A model generated the notes under the pieces. It was not told where the DNA came from, searched no databases, and worked only from the letters and a program-made list of their open reading frames with translations. From positions 1 to 29,185 of the IMG/VR virus record IMGVR_UViG_3300037316_000051: a stretch of DNA of 29,185 nucleotides, one strand, 5' to 3'. Shown here piece by piece: positions 12,821-19,215 of the stretch (positions are counted from its first letter, which is position 1; every line of letters begins with the position of its first letter). This DNA is from a virus. The translations under genes were made by a program, and so were the position numbers.

Positions 12821-13060
12821 AGAATGTGTATAGCCGTCCGGCTCGATTCCAAGCCACATCCCGCACCAAAAAACCATTACGCAACCATAACCGGGCTTTA
12901 CGGTGGCGCGGAATTCGCCAAACGTCAATTTGCGTTGTCCGGCGCCGCCGTCCGGCAGATTGTCGAACCGGTTCGCTGTCAACGTCAAAGATTGACGGTC
13001 GAAAACGTTTCGCAATGCGGATTCTTGTGCGGGATTCATGGGAGTCAATTCGATTGTCAT
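12818..13060 (-). CDS. Small protein, unknown
   Basis: 80 residues, ATG at 13060 with AAAGGG 8 nt upstream. No clear membrane segment; the C-terminal half is Gly/Cys/Trp-rich (GYGCVMVFWCGMWLG). No recognised family. The stop codon forms the first bases of the class 2 promoter element of the next unit. It follows the 86-residue gene, with a GC-rich hairpin between them. Confidence 0.6.
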   Translation of the reverse strand: MTIELTPMNPAQESALRNVFDRQSLTLTANRFDNLPDGGAGQRKLTFGEFRATVKPGYGCVMVFWCGMWLGIEPDGYTHS

Positions 13061-13083
13061 TGGATTGCCCTTTCTAGGGGATA

Positions 13084-13107
13084 GCGCGCGGCACCATTGC
13101 CGCGCGC
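13084..13107 (-). terminator. GC-rich hairpin between two genes
   Basis: GCGCGCGGC/GCCGCGCGC, 9 bp, 6-nt loop. On the minus strand it is followed by TATCCCC, so without a T run. It may attenuate transcription from the upstream gene into the 80-residue gene, for which no separate promoter was seen. Confidence 0.5.
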
Positions 13108-13126
13108 GAGGTCACAGGTAGGAATG

Positions 13127-13387
13127 CTAGTCAACGCGTGTCGAACCGTTCCACAGTCTTTCTTGCGTCCTATCCTCAGCGGACAAGCTCGCAAGCGAAA
13201 TCCGATTCGCGTACGCGTTAAACCGACCAGGATAGCGAGTCGTCGACACGACACGAACGGGAGTCACGCGGCAAATATGAACCGTGCAATCGGGGCGAAA
13301 AAATCGACGATACAGATTCGCGATTCGAACGGTCTTGAATTCAGCCACGAAATTTTCGTTCTGGTCGAAAAGCCGGAAGGTTTCCAT
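13127..13387 (-). CDS. Small protein, paralogue of the 42-residue protein at 13883
   Basis: 86 residues, ATG at 13387 with AGGAG 8 nt upstream. The N-terminus METFRLFDQNENFVAEF matches MFTFRLTDENDVFVAEF of the protein encoded at 13883-14011, and both share a later CxVTPxxx segment. Basic C-terminal half. Function unknown. Driven by the class 2 promoter at 13416-13475, whose sequence is likewise related to that of the paralogue. Confidence 0.65.
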   Translation of the reverse strand: METFRLFDQNENFVAEFKTVRIANLYRRFFRPDCTVHICRVTPVRVVSTTRYPGRFNAYANRISLASLSAEDRTQERLWNGSTRVD

Positions 13388-13415
13388 AGCAGCGACTCCT
13401 TGTTTCTATGATCGA

Positions 13416-13475
13416 AGTCTACTCGCCACACGTTACCAAAGTGTTAACGCGTGGCGAGCTTTCGCGATATGGTTA
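13416..13475 (-). promoter_or_regulatory. Class 2 promoter/operator palindrome
   Basis: Near-identical to 12761-12820. A 37-bp palindrome at 13422-13458 (arms CTCGCCACGCGTTA and complement, one mismatch) contains GTTAACACTTTGGTAAC (13448-13432); TAGACT at 13421-13416 is the -10 candidate. The upstream gene's TAA stop (13473-13475) is again the first part of the element. Confidence 0.65.
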
Positions 13476-13616
13476 GCGCTTCCTTTCGACGATCGTCGAA
13501 TTCTTGCTAGCAGCCACGACCAGAACGTTCGAATCGTGGTGCTCAAGATTCAGCCAAGCAATTCGCGCGGCTAAGCGCTTAGCATTGCGCCGCTCAATTT
13601 CTTTTTCCTTTGTCAC
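13473..13616 (-). CDS. Small basic protein, unknown
   Basis: 47 residues from the GTG at 13616, which has AAAGGAG 8 nt upstream. The same frame extends to a GTG at 13700, also behind GAGGAG and overlapping the stop of a 19-codon ORF, giving 75 residues; the extra part is Phe/Ser/Arg-rich and looks less like coding sequence. The core is helical and basic (KEKEIERRNAKRLAARIAWL). Start choice is open. Confidence 0.5.
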   Translation of the reverse strand: MTKEKEIERRNAKRLAARIAWLNLEHHDSNVLVVAASKNSTIVERKR

Positions 13617-13696
13617 TTTCAGACTCCTTTTGAAGTAGAACGAAAAGCCGAATCGGCTAAACGAAACGAAGTGAAGACTCCCGACTCGTGAATACT

Positions 13697-13756
13697 TCAC
13701 TTGCGTGACTCCTCATATTGAGCCGCGCCAAGCTCGCAAGCTTTCGTAAGCGTCAC
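13697..13756 (-). CDS. 19-residue micro-ORF
   Basis: GTG at 13756 behind AAGGAGTC, encoding MTLTKACELGAAQYEESRK, with its stop overlapping the GTG at 13700 (GTGA). The good ribosome binding site and the coupled stop/start suggest a leader peptide for the next ORF rather than a free protein. Confidence 0.35.
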   Translation of the reverse strand: MTLTKACELGAAQYEESRK

Positions 13757-13818
13757 TGTCGTGACTCCTTGTTATGCGAGACCAGGATAGTCTAGCATTG
13801 CTAAGCGCTAAGTCTTTC

Positions 13819-13848
13819 ACTGCTATGAAGACTCTATGTGATTCCTGT
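13819..13848 (-). promoter_or_regulatory. Possible promoter for the micro-ORF unit
   Basis: On the minus strand TTGACA (13848-13843) is followed 17 bp later by TCATAG. The -35 is perfect, the -10 weak. Confidence 0.35.
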
Positions 13849-13882
13849 CAAATCACAGATAGCGCTTGCCAATGCTGACTCC

Positions 13883-14011
13883 TCAGTTAATAGCGTGAAA
13901 GATTGGTGTAACGTCGCAATGAAAGTATTCGGCCATTGCTTTCGCCATTGCGAGCGAAGCGAATTCTGCAACGAAAACGTCGTTTTCGTCAGTGAGTCGG
14001 AAGGTAAACAT
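13883..14011 (-). CDS. 42-residue protein, paralogue of the 13127-13387 product
   Basis: ATG at 14011 behind AAGGAAACGAG. The 42 residues start MFTFRLTDENDVFVAEF, matching the 86-residue protein encoded at 13127-13387 in about 10 of 17 positions. The C-terminal half is shorter and diverged. Expressed from a class 2 promoter (14040-14095). The gene-plus-promoter pair looks like a duplication. The function of either copy is unknown. Confidence 0.55.
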   Translation of the reverse strand: MFTFRLTDENDVFVAEFASLAMAKAMAEYFHCDVTPIFHAIN

Positions 14012-14039
14012 TTGCTCGTTTCCTTGTTTCTATGATCGC

Positions 14040-14095
14040 AGTCTACTCGCCAGATGTTAAGAAAGTGTTAACGCGGTCGGCGATGTTTCGGCATG
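14040..14095 (-). promoter_or_regulatory. Class 2 promoter element, diverged outer arms
   Basis: Motif GTTAACACTTTCTTAAC (14072-14056) and TAGACT (14045-14040) are kept at the same 10-bp distance as in the two copies at 12761 and 13416, but the outer palindrome arm is partly lost. It precedes the 42-residue gene. Confidence 0.55.
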
Positions 14096-14350
14096 GTAAA
14101 GAATTAAGGTTAACGCGGCGTTGCCGTTCGCGCGGCGTTAACCTTAATTAGTAACCCTAACGAATCCTTTCTGTTAAGGCGGCGTTAACCCTAAGCGTTA
14201 ACGTTAATTAGTAACGTTACCGGACGTTAGCGATTGACACGGCTAACGGTTAATGCTACATTAAGGATAGGAAAGTAAGAAAGCGTTAACCTTACCTTTC
14301 AACCGGTCGTTAACCCTAACGCGGCGGTAAGGTTAACGGGCGTTAACCAT
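14096..14350. repeat. Large cluster of GTTAACC-type repeats
   Basis: About 250 bp without a gene, containing about a dozen TTAACC or GGTTAA motifs, some paired as palindromes (for example around 14137-14160 and 14189-14222) and some single. With the iterons that follow it forms the left of two similar non-coding loci. Confidence 0.8.
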
Positions 14351-14374
14351 GCTCGGCGCTCGACGCAACTTGCC

Positions 14375-14434
14375 GCGACTTAGGACGGCGACTTAGGACG
14401 GCGACTTACGAGACCGATTTGCCGGCGACTTATT
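14375..14434. repeat. GCGACTTAGG iterons, left cluster
   Basis: GCGACTTAGG at 14375-14384 and 14388-14397, GCGACTTACG at 14401-14410 (13-bp period), and GCGACTTATT at 14425-14434. The same decamer occurs five times in a second cluster at 21652-21721, in the same orientation. Confidence 0.85.
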
Positions 14435-14502
14435 TTCTGGCACGATTTTGCCAGCGAATTTTCCGAAACAATTTTCGCCTTTGGAATTTTGCCTCGCGAT
14501 TT

Positions 14503-14718
14503 TTAGTCGCGAAGCCGTTGATAGATATCGAACCCGCCGCGCCTGAGACCAGCATACACAAGTCGCGGAACGACTCGCAGCTCGTCGGGCGTCAGCTTGT
14601 TGCACGCTTGAATGTATGCGTCGAAAGCCGGATGCTTGTCAGTCATCGCGTTGCGAAGCGTCAGCGCTGCAAAGTACAGCGCATCGGCAATGAGTTGTTC
14701 CCGATCGAATGCAAACAT
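14503..14718 (-). CDS. Small helical protein, unknown
   Basis: 71 residues, ATG at 14718 behind AAAGGAGG, which overlaps the last codons of the upstream gene, so the two are coupled. Helical (REQLIADALYFAALTLRNAM, CNKLTPDELRVVPRLVYAGL). No recognised family. The gene ends just beside an iteron region; a TCGCGA-armed hairpin follows the stop. Confidence 0.65.
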   Translation of the reverse strand: MFAFDREQLIADALYFAALTLRNAMTDKHPAFDAYIQACNKLTPDELRVVPRLVYAGLRRGGFDIYQRLRD

Positions 14719-14721
14719 GTC

Positions 14722-15165
14722 TCAATCCTCCTTTGGCACGAGCGCCAACGCTTCGGGCGTCAACGCTGATTCGATGCTGTCATAGATGTTGATCAACTGC
14801 CCGCGCGCTTCGTCCTCCTCGACGGGAAACACTTCCAGGATCAGCCAAGCGCCGTTTGCGTCGCAGTATGACTCGCCTTCTGCCGGTTCATCCTCGCCGT
14901 CTTCAACGGGCGGATCAGAAATGCAAGCCGTGATCGTGTACTCGGCTTCACCGTCGACTGTCATGTTTTCGAGTGCCCACGTCATGCCGTGCTCGCCGGG
15001 CTTGAACATGTCGGCACACGCTGCCTTGGCTAGCCGCCACGGATCATCAGTCAAGACGTAATAGTCCGGATGCATGTGCGACACGCCATCGTTGCCGTTG
15101 CCGGTCGATACGCCATAACACTTGATTGCCGGATCATCTTGCTCGACGGCTGGAATGTTTGTCAT
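14722..15165 (-). CDS. Acidic protein, unknown
   Basis: 147 residues from the ATG at 15165 (AAAGGAG, 8 nt); the longer frame to 15255 covers the promoter and is unlikely. Very acidic middle (DPPVEDGEDEPAEGESYCD, FPVEEDEARG). No recognised family. First gene of a two-gene unit behind the class 1 promoter at 15202-15264. Confidence 0.65.
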   Translation of the reverse strand: MTNIPAVEQDDPAIKCYGVSTGNGNDGVSHMHPDYYVLTDDPWRLAKAACADMFKPGEHGMTWALENMTVDGEAEYTITACISDPPVEDGEDEPAEGESYCDANGAWLILEVFPVEEDEARGQLINIYDSIESALTPEALALVPKED

Positions 15166-15201
15166 GGTTGCGACTCCTTTGGTTGCTTGTTCGTTGTTTT
15201 G

Positions 15202-15264
15202 AATATACACGTTTTGCCGCAGTATGCTAGCACGATGTGCGGATATAGTTAACAAAGGGTTAAT
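15202..15264 (-). promoter_or_regulatory. Class 1 promoter with upstream GTTAAC element
   Basis: -10 TATATT (15207-15202), 16-bp spacer, weak -35 TAGCAT (15229-15224). The element ATTAACCCTTTGTTAAC (15264-15248) starts 18 bp upstream of the -35. Confidence 0.65.
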
Positions 15265-15278
15265 GTGTGTGTGGTGTT

Positions 15279-15340
15279 GTTAACCCTAATTAGTAACGTT
15301 AATGACCATCCGGGTATTAACCCTAATTAGTATTGTTAAA
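15279..15340. repeat. Two GTTAACC/GGTTAAC-type palindromes
   Basis: Imperfect 24-25-bp palindromes at 15279-15302 and 15316-15340, each with TTAACCCTAATTAGTA followed by a degenerate GTTAA arm. A short TG repeat precedes them. Confidence 0.8.
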
Positions 15341-15354
15341 GGTACCTGCCGGCG

Positions 15355-15383
15355 AAAACGCGCGCGGGAACTCCCCGCGCGCG
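15355..15383 (-). terminator. Terminator after the 15388-16364 operon
   Basis: CGCGCGCGGG/CCCGCGCGCG, 10 bp, 5-nt loop, followed on the minus strand by TTTTCG, 5 bp after the stop at 15388. Confidence 0.8.
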
Positions 15384-15387
15384 ACGA

Positions 15388-15768
15388 TCACTTGAGATAA
15401 AACCGAATCCACTGGGCGAGCGCTGGCTTATCATTGGACTCAGCATATTGGGCGGTATCCTCCCATGACTCGTCTACTTGCTCGATTGCCGTGCCATAGC
15501 CTGCCGCTGATTCGCGCACGTAATCGTAACCGTCCGAAGTCAACGGATTTTCCAAGAAGACTCCGCAGTGGTCGCAATGCTGCGGGCAATCCGCTTCCCC
15601 GCCACCGTCCGGATATGGTCCTTTCGGATAGTAGTCCGAGTCATAGGTCGACTCGTTGTCTTCGTCGAATCCAGGATGCAAATCCGCAATGCTTTTGCGG
15701 AGTTGATCACACGTCGCCTTGCCGCAAGGCTCACAGAGTAACGCGGCCTGAAAAATATACGCGTTCAT
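15388..15768 (-). CDS. Cysteine-containing acidic protein, unknown
   Basis: 126 residues, ATG at 15768 overlapping the upstream stop (ATGA). Four to six cysteines lie in CEPCGKATC and CPQHCDHCG, the latter like a zinc knuckle. The middle is acidic (DEDNESTYDSDYYPKG). No recognised family. Second gene of the unit driven from 16397-16456. Confidence 0.65.
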   Translation of the reverse strand: MNAYIFQAALLCEPCGKATCDQLRKSIADLHPGFDEDNESTYDSDYYPKGPYPDGGGEADCPQHCDHCGVFLENPLTSDGYDYVRESAAGYGTAIEQVDESWEDTAQYAESNDKPALAQWIRFYLK

Positions 15769-16364
15769 GCTGGCTTCCCTTCCTCTGTAAAGTCGTATTC
15801 GTTGGCGCGAATATCTTCGTCCACTTGCTCGTCTGCATACCGATACTCAAGTTCAGCAGAAAGCGCGCGATATATCCAACGCATATAGTCGCGCAGTAAC
15901 TCCCGAATATCGTCGTCGTCGTTCGACGCATAACCGCCGTCGACTTCGATTCCACGCTCCCGGATTGTCGCAGTCAATCGGTAGAAGTTGCGCCGTTGCG
16001 CCTCCTGAAGTTCATCAGAGATACGGTGCAACTCGGTGTCCTGTGGCGCGTGCGCGCGAATTGCCTTCCGTGCGCCTTTGGCGTAGCGGTATGAACCTGA
16101 AAAGGACGCGCTCCCGCCCATACCAAGATTGCCCCAATGGAACGACGGCTCGCTACGTGTATCGCCGCCGCGAGTCTGAAACGTCCGCTGGTCGACTTCG
16201 ATTCCGAAAATCTTTGCGATGGTATCAAAGTCATCGAAAAGAAAATCGAAATCCATAATCTCGCCGAGCCCGTCGCGATACCAGTCGCGCGCCTTGTCCT
16301 TTGCAGTGTCGGACAGCTCGTCGAACGTCCACACTTCTTTTTCTGTCTTTCTAATGTGAGGCAT
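15765..16364 (-). CDS. Conserved phage protein, unknown function
   Basis: 199 residues, ATG at 16364 with AAAGGAG 10 nt upstream. The N-terminal WTFDELSDTAKDKARDWYR, then DFDFLFDDFDTIAKIFGI, a WGNLGMGGSASFSGSYRYAKGA segment and an acidic C-terminus resemble a widespread but uncharacterised phage/plasmid protein type seen in Gram-negative hosts. Mixed alpha/beta, cytoplasmic. Drives a two-gene operon with the 126-residue gene. The family has been automatically labelled antitoxin-like in some genomes; nothing here supports that. Confidence 0.7.
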   Translation of the reverse strand: MPHIRKTEKEVWTFDELSDTAKDKARDWYRDGLGEIMDFDFLFDDFDTIAKIFGIEVDQRTFQTRGGDTRSEPSFHWGNLGMGGSASFSGSYRYAKGARKAIRAHAPQDTELHRISDELQEAQRRNFYRLTATIRERGIEVDGGYASNDDDDIRELLRDYMRWIYRALSAELEYRYADEQVDEDIRANEYDFTEEGKPA

Positions 16365-16396
16365 GTTGCTTGAACTCCTTTCGTTTTGCTTTCAGG

Positions 16397-16456
16397 AATG
16401 TAGCATCGCCGAGCAAGTAACGCAAGCACGACAACCCAACATAGTTAACGGTTAAC
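16397..16456 (-). promoter_or_regulatory. Class 1 promoter with upstream GTTAAC element
   Basis: -35 TTGCGT (16425-16420), 17 bp, -10 TACATT (16402-16397). The compact element GTTAACCGTTAAC (16456-16444) starts 18 bp upstream of the -35, as in the longer version. Confidence 0.7.
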
Positions 16457-16475
16457 TATGCTCGCTCGCGGCGGC

Positions 16476-16499
16476 GTTAACCTTACTAATCAAGGTTAA
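16476..16499. repeat. GTTAACC/GGTTAA palindrome
   Basis: GTTAACCTTA, 5 bp, TCAAGGTTAA. It lies between the terminator at 16510 and the promoter at 16397. Confidence 0.8.
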
Positions 16500-16509
16500 T
16501 CCATAGCGC

Positions 16510-16537
16510 AAAAAGAGCCGCGCATTTGCGCGCGGCT
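16510..16537 (-). terminator. Terminator after the 240-residue protein gene
   Basis: AGCCGCGC/GCGCGGCT hairpin followed on the minus strand by TCTTTTTG; 15 bp after the stop at 16553. Confidence 0.8.
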
Positions 16538-16552
16538 AGTTGACCATCGCTG

Positions 16553-17275
16553 CTAATCACCCATGCCAAGGCAAACGCGAATATATCTCCGGAGCCGACG
16601 ATAGACGATCTGGTCAACGCGTCCGCGATTCCATTTCTCGTCGACATGCATTGACAAGCCGAGGTCGTTCATTCCGGCATACTTGAAAGCCCAAGCGAAC
16701 ATTTTCCGGAACACGTATTTTTCGACCAGCCATTCGCGCATCATGTCGGCTTCGATCTTGCCGCTTTTGTCCGGCCAAACGAACGGATCACCTAGCGAGT
16801 CCTCAACGCTAGGACAGCCCACCTTGCGCGCCGCGCGCATATAGGCGTCAATGAGCTTGCGATCTGCCGTGACCTTGCGCACGGCGTCGAACATCTGACC
16901 TTCGTTCGCGAGCGTACCGGACGGCAGATTGAACGCGATACCGTCAAAGAAAATCACATCGGCGAGCGCTGGCGTCCGAACGTGCCAGACGCCTTTGTCA
17001 GTCCACACGTTGAAACCTGCCGGCGTGTTTTCGTTGATTCGATCTTTCGTTATCGACGTTTTCCAGCCGCCGGAGTTCATCCGCACGTGAGTCGGCGAGA
17101 ATTCCAGGATATCAGTATCGTGGAGTCGAATGTATCGCATGTCATGATCGGCGAAATACTCGATCGTATTGCGCGCGACGAAATGCGATTTGATGATAGG
17201 CGAGCGAACGCCGCCAAGCAAGTCCGGCTTCGTGCGCCGTCCTTTATATTTGGAGTCGTTGTTTCCCATATACAT
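16553..17275 (-). CDS. Conserved hypothetical protein
   Basis: 240 residues from the ATG at 17275 (or 17269), with a weak GAAAG site; the longer frame to 17419 passes through the promoter. No recognised family. Features: basic N-terminus (SKYKGRRTKPD), a beta-rich middle (RYIRLHDTDILEFSPTHVRM, GVWHVRTPALADVIFFDGIAF), and an Arg-rich C-terminus (RVDQIVYRRLRRYIRVCLG). Cytoplas­mic. Single-gene unit with its own promoter and terminator. Confidence 0.65.
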   Translation of the reverse strand: MYMGNNDSKYKGRRTKPDLLGGVRSPIIKSHFVARNTIEYFADHDMRYIRLHDTDILEFSPTHVRMNSGGWKTSITKDRINENTPAGFNVWTDKGVWHVRTPALADVIFFDGIAFNLPSGTLANEGQMFDAVRKVTADRKLIDAYMRAARKVGCPSVEDSLGDPFVWPDKSGKIEADMMREWLVEKYVFRKMFAWAFKYAGMNDLGLSMHVDEKWNRGRVDQIVYRRLRRYIRVCLGMGD

Positions 17276-17322
17276 TGCTTTTTCGCTTTCATTTGAGCCG
17301 AGCGGGGTTGCCCGACAACGCG

Positions 17323-17386
17323 AATGTAAGCAATCGCGAGCGCATAAGCAAGCCAGAACGCCGGGAATGGTTAACAAAGGGTTAAT
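17323..17386 (-). promoter_or_regulatory. Class 1 promoter with upstream GTTAAC element
   Basis: -35 TTGCTT (17351-17346), 17 bp, -10 TACATT (17328-17323). Element ATTAACCCTTTGTTAAC (17386-17370) starts 18 bp upstream of the -35. Confidence 0.75.
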
Positions 17387-17401
17387 GTGTGTGTGTGTGG
17401 T

Positions 17402-17425
17402 GTTAACCCTAATTATCAAGGTTAA
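17402..17425. repeat. GTTAACC/GGTTAA palindrome
   Basis: GTTAACCCTA, 5 bp, TCAAGGTTAA; a TG repeat separates it from the promoter element. It overlaps the stop codon of the 32-residue ORF. Confidence 0.8.
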
Positions 17426-17520
17426 TGGATCGCGAAGGGCATTCGCGCCCTATTTATGCCTCCCTCACCTTCGGACGAGTCCAATACGGCGCAGCTCTCG
17501 GCGATTAAATTGAGCGACAT
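17422..17520 (-). CDS. 32-residue protein, possible
   Basis: ATG at 17520 behind GAGGAG (8 nt), downstream of a class 1 promoter. Encodes MSLNLIAESCAVLDSSEGEG followed by 12 more residues; the stop lies in the palindrome at 17402-17425. The 3' part overlaps a GGGCGC/GCCC hairpin. The start signals are good, but the peptide has no recognisable family. Confidence 0.5.
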   Translation of the reverse strand: MSLNLIAESCAVLDSSEGEGGINRARMPFAIH

Positions 17521-17550
17521 TGCTTTGGCTCCTCTTTTGTTGACAAGTAG

Positions 17551-17610
17551 AATATGCGCTCGTATGAAGTAGAAAGCAAGCGCGACGTTCAGGGACAGTT
17601 AACCGTTAAC
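17551..17610 (-). promoter_or_regulatory. Class 1 promoter with compact GTTAAC element
   Basis: -35 TTGCTT (17579-17574), 17 bp, -10 CATATT (17556-17551). GTTAACGGTTAAC (17610-17598) starts 18 bp upstream and shares its right half with the palindrome at 17605-17628. Confidence 0.75.
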
Positions 17611-17628
17611 CTTAATCAGTAGGGTTAA
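17605..17628. repeat. GTTAACC/GGTTAA palindrome
   Basis: GTTAACCTTA, 4 bp, GTAGGGTTAA, fused to the promoter element on its left. Confidence 0.8.
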
Positions 17629-17634
17629 TGTCGA

Positions 17635-17660
17635 GGGCACGGCATTTGCGCCGTGCGCCC
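17635..17660 (-). terminator. Hairpin after the 22-residue membrane peptide gene
   Basis: GCACGGC/GCCGTGC stem extended by GGG/CCC, loop around ATTT, ending 1 bp after the stop at 17662. No T run follows. Confidence 0.55.
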
Positions 17661-17661
17661 T

Positions 17662-17730
17662 TTACTTGCGCCCTTTCTTCTTTGGTTCATAGATAAAGCC
17701 GGCGGCTATCAGGATGACAAGTAACAGCAT
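17662..17730 (-). CDS. 22-residue membrane microprotein
   Basis: ATG at 17730, one base after the stop of the 66-residue gene (TAGgATG), so reinitiation is likely. Sequence MLLLVILIAAGFIYEPKKKGR plus one residue: one membrane helix followed by a positively charged tail, giving a cytoplasmic C-terminus. No family recognised. The organisation repeats at 19400-19498, where another tiny membrane peptide overlaps its neighbours. Confidence 0.5.
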   Translation of the reverse strand: MLLLVILIAAGFIYEPKKKGRK

Positions 17731-17731
17731 C

Positions 17732-17932
17732 CTAGTTGTGCCGGATTGTGTCGACGAATTCGCGGATCACGTGCTCAAGGCCGATCTCGTCGACTCCCTT
17801 GGCGAGCGCATCGCGGCCGACTGCAAAAACCTTGCCGATATCCATGATGTTGATTTGGATACCGGAGCAAGTCCGGTAGTAAGCCGCCTCGACTCGCTTG
17901 TCGATTGCCTTCGCTTCCTTGCTTTGCTTCAT
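17732..17932 (-). CDS. Small protein, unknown
   Basis: 66 residues, ATG at 17932 behind GAGGAG. Helical and basic N-terminus (KQSKEAKAIDKRVEAAYYR), then GIQINIMDIGKVFAVGRDAL. No recognised family. It follows the 194-residue gene by 37 bp and is likely part of that operon. Confidence 0.6.
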   Translation of the reverse strand: MKQSKEAKAIDKRVEAAYYRTCSGIQINIMDIGKVFAVGRDALAKGVDEIGLEHVIREFVDTIRHN

Positions 17933-17969
17933 ATCATGACTCCTCTGTTGTGCGCTCCTGTGCGCGTTT

Positions 17970-18554
17970 CTAGTAATCCTGGCAAGCTTCGGCGAGCTTG
18001 GCGAGTCCGTCCTCGCCGAGTCCGTTCCGCATCTTTAAGGCGGTATCAATGCACGCCTTCCAGATCGTTTCGGCCTTGCGCGAATCCGTATCGAAGCCGA
18101 GATTGCTAGCCCAATCCTCGAAACCGCCATAGCTGAGGCAGTCTGAGTCCATTATGAGCGACGAAAGAACGTCACAGATATCCGGCTTGATCTGTTGGCG
18201 ATGCTTGCCAGCAAACGCCGCAATATTGCCACCGGATAAGATCACGGCTTGCTTGCCAGTCTCGCACTCGAAATCGATTGCGTCCTGAACGGAAACGGAA
18301 TGCAGCGAACGCCCGCCGTGCTGTTGCTTGTAGCTCGGCGCGTGCGCCTGCCCTGCCGTGTAATCAATTTCGACGACAAGCGAGCGCGGCGGGGAGTTGG
18401 GCGGAGTCGCGTTGCGGTAAAGCCGAACCTTCCAGTTCAGCGAATGCAATTTCTCGTCTTTCATCCGCGACTGTGAAAAGGGAATGAACGTCGACTCCAT
18501 CGTCAAGCCAAGCTCGGCGACGACGGCTAGGATTTTCTCGCGTGCTTCGGTCAT
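17970..18554 (-). CDS. Conserved phage protein, unknown
   Basis: 194 residues, ATG at 18554 with AAAGGAG 8 nt upstream. The C-terminal segment with DCLSYGGFEDWASNLGFD and SRKAETIWKACIDTAL, ending NGLGEDGLAKLAEACQDY, resembles a conserved uncharacterised phage protein type. The N-terminal part carries a strand-rich segment (LNWKVRLYRNATPP). Cytoplasmic. First gene of a three-gene operon (with 17732-17932 and 17662-17730) behind a class 1 promoter. Confidence 0.7.
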   Translation of the reverse strand: MTEAREKILAVVAELGLTMESTFIPFSQSRMKDEKLHSLNWKVRLYRNATPPNSPPRSLVVEIDYTAGQAHAPSYKQQHGGRSLHSVSVQDAIDFECETGKQAVILSGGNIAAFAGKHRQQIKPDICDVLSSLIMDSDCLSYGGFEDWASNLGFDTDSRKAETIWKACIDTALKMRNGLGEDGLAKLAEACQDY

Positions 18555-18595
18555 GGTTTGAACTCCTTTGGTTTTCGTTTGCTTTCGTTGTCCAG

Positions 18596-18659
18596 AATAT
18601 GCGCTCGCCGGAGAGTATTAGCAAGCACGAACGCGGCAAATGGTTAACAAAGGGTTAAC
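18596..18659 (-). promoter_or_regulatory. Class 1 promoter with upstream GTTAAC element
   Basis: -35 TTGCTA (18624-18619), 17 bp, -10 CATATT (18601-18596). GTTAACCCTTTGTTAAC (18659-18643) starts 18 bp upstream of the -35. This is the best copy of the whole module. Confidence 0.8.
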
Positions 18660-18673
18660 GCTGCGCTCGGTGC

Positions 18674-18698
18674 GTTAACGTTACTAATCAAGGTTAAC
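18674..18698. repeat. GTTAAC/GGTTAAC palindrome
   Basis: GTTAACGTTA, 5 bp, TCAAGGTTAAC, between terminator and promoter of neighbouring units. Confidence 0.8.
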
Positions 18699-18713
18699 AA
18701 ACGGGAGTGGTTT

Positions 18714-18738
18714 CGCAACCGGGTTCGACCCGGTTGCG
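18714..18738 (-). terminator. Hairpin after the 104-residue protein gene
   Basis: CGCAACCGGG/CCCGGTTGCG, perfect 10 bp, 5-nt loop, 8 bp after the stop at 18747. AAACCAC follows on the minus strand, so it is not a classical T-run terminator. Confidence 0.55.
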
Positions 18739-18746
18739 ACTGGAAG

Positions 18747-19061
18747 TCAAATTGTATCGGCGAGCTTGTTAGCCGCCGTCAAGACTTCCTCAAGGTTAGT
18801 TGTGTAATCGGAGATAACGACTCCCGGCTCATTGCCGTAGATCAGTCGAACCCAGCCGCACGAATGGTTGGCGCGGCAAGGAATCAAGTAATCCTCGCCA
18901 GTCGAGAACATCGCGGCGAGAATAGACGCCTTGTCATTGAACTCGCCCACGATCTCTTCGCCATCATTGACGCGAATCGTATAGCCGGCGGCGATCATGG
19001 AGTCGATCGCGGTTTCGATAATCTGCCGATCGATTAGGCTCATTGTGTTTTCGATGGTCAT
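18747..19061 (-). CDS. Small protein, unknown
   Basis: 104 residues from the ATG at 19061, behind AAAGGAGG; the longer frame to 19280 crosses promoter and repeat. Segment IETAIDSMIAAGYTIRVNDG is followed by DKASILAAMFSTGEDYLIPC and GWVRLIYGNEPGVVISDYTTN, a mixed alpha/beta protein typical of phage accessory regions. No recognised family. Single-gene unit. Confidence 0.65.
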   Translation of the reverse strand: MTIENTMSLIDRQIIETAIDSMIAAGYTIRVNDGEEIVGEFNDKASILAAMFSTGEDYLIPCRANHSCGWVRLIYGNEPGVVISDYTTNLEEVLTAANKLADTI

Positions 19062-19090
19062 GTGCTGGCCTCCTTTGTTTCTATAATGAT

Positions 19091-19143
19091 AAGATAGCGC
19101 TTTACTCTGGCGAATACAAGCACGATCCCGCGTTAAGGTTAAC
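19091..19143 (-). promoter_or_regulatory. Class 1 promoter, variant element
   Basis: -35 TTGTAT (19119-19114), 17 bp, -10 TATCTT (19096-19091). The element is GTTAACCTTAAC (19143-19132) and starts 12 bp, not 18 bp, upstream of the -35. Confidence 0.6.
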
Positions 19144-19160
19144 GGTTTACTACCTGGAGC

Positions 19161-19185
19161 ATTAACCTTACTAATCAAAGTTAAC
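19161..19185. repeat. ATTAACC/AGTTAAC palindrome
   Basis: ATTAACCTTA, 5 bp, TCAAAGTTAAC: a slightly degenerate member of the family. Confidence 0.75.
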
Positions 19186-19215
19186 GCACTGCGCACGGCA
19201 TTTGCGCCGCTCCTT

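Noticed and set aside
14096-14350. GTTAACC repeats considered as a CRISPR array
   Set aside because: Repeats are short, palindromic, irregularly spaced and variable; there are no constant-length spacers and no cas genes.
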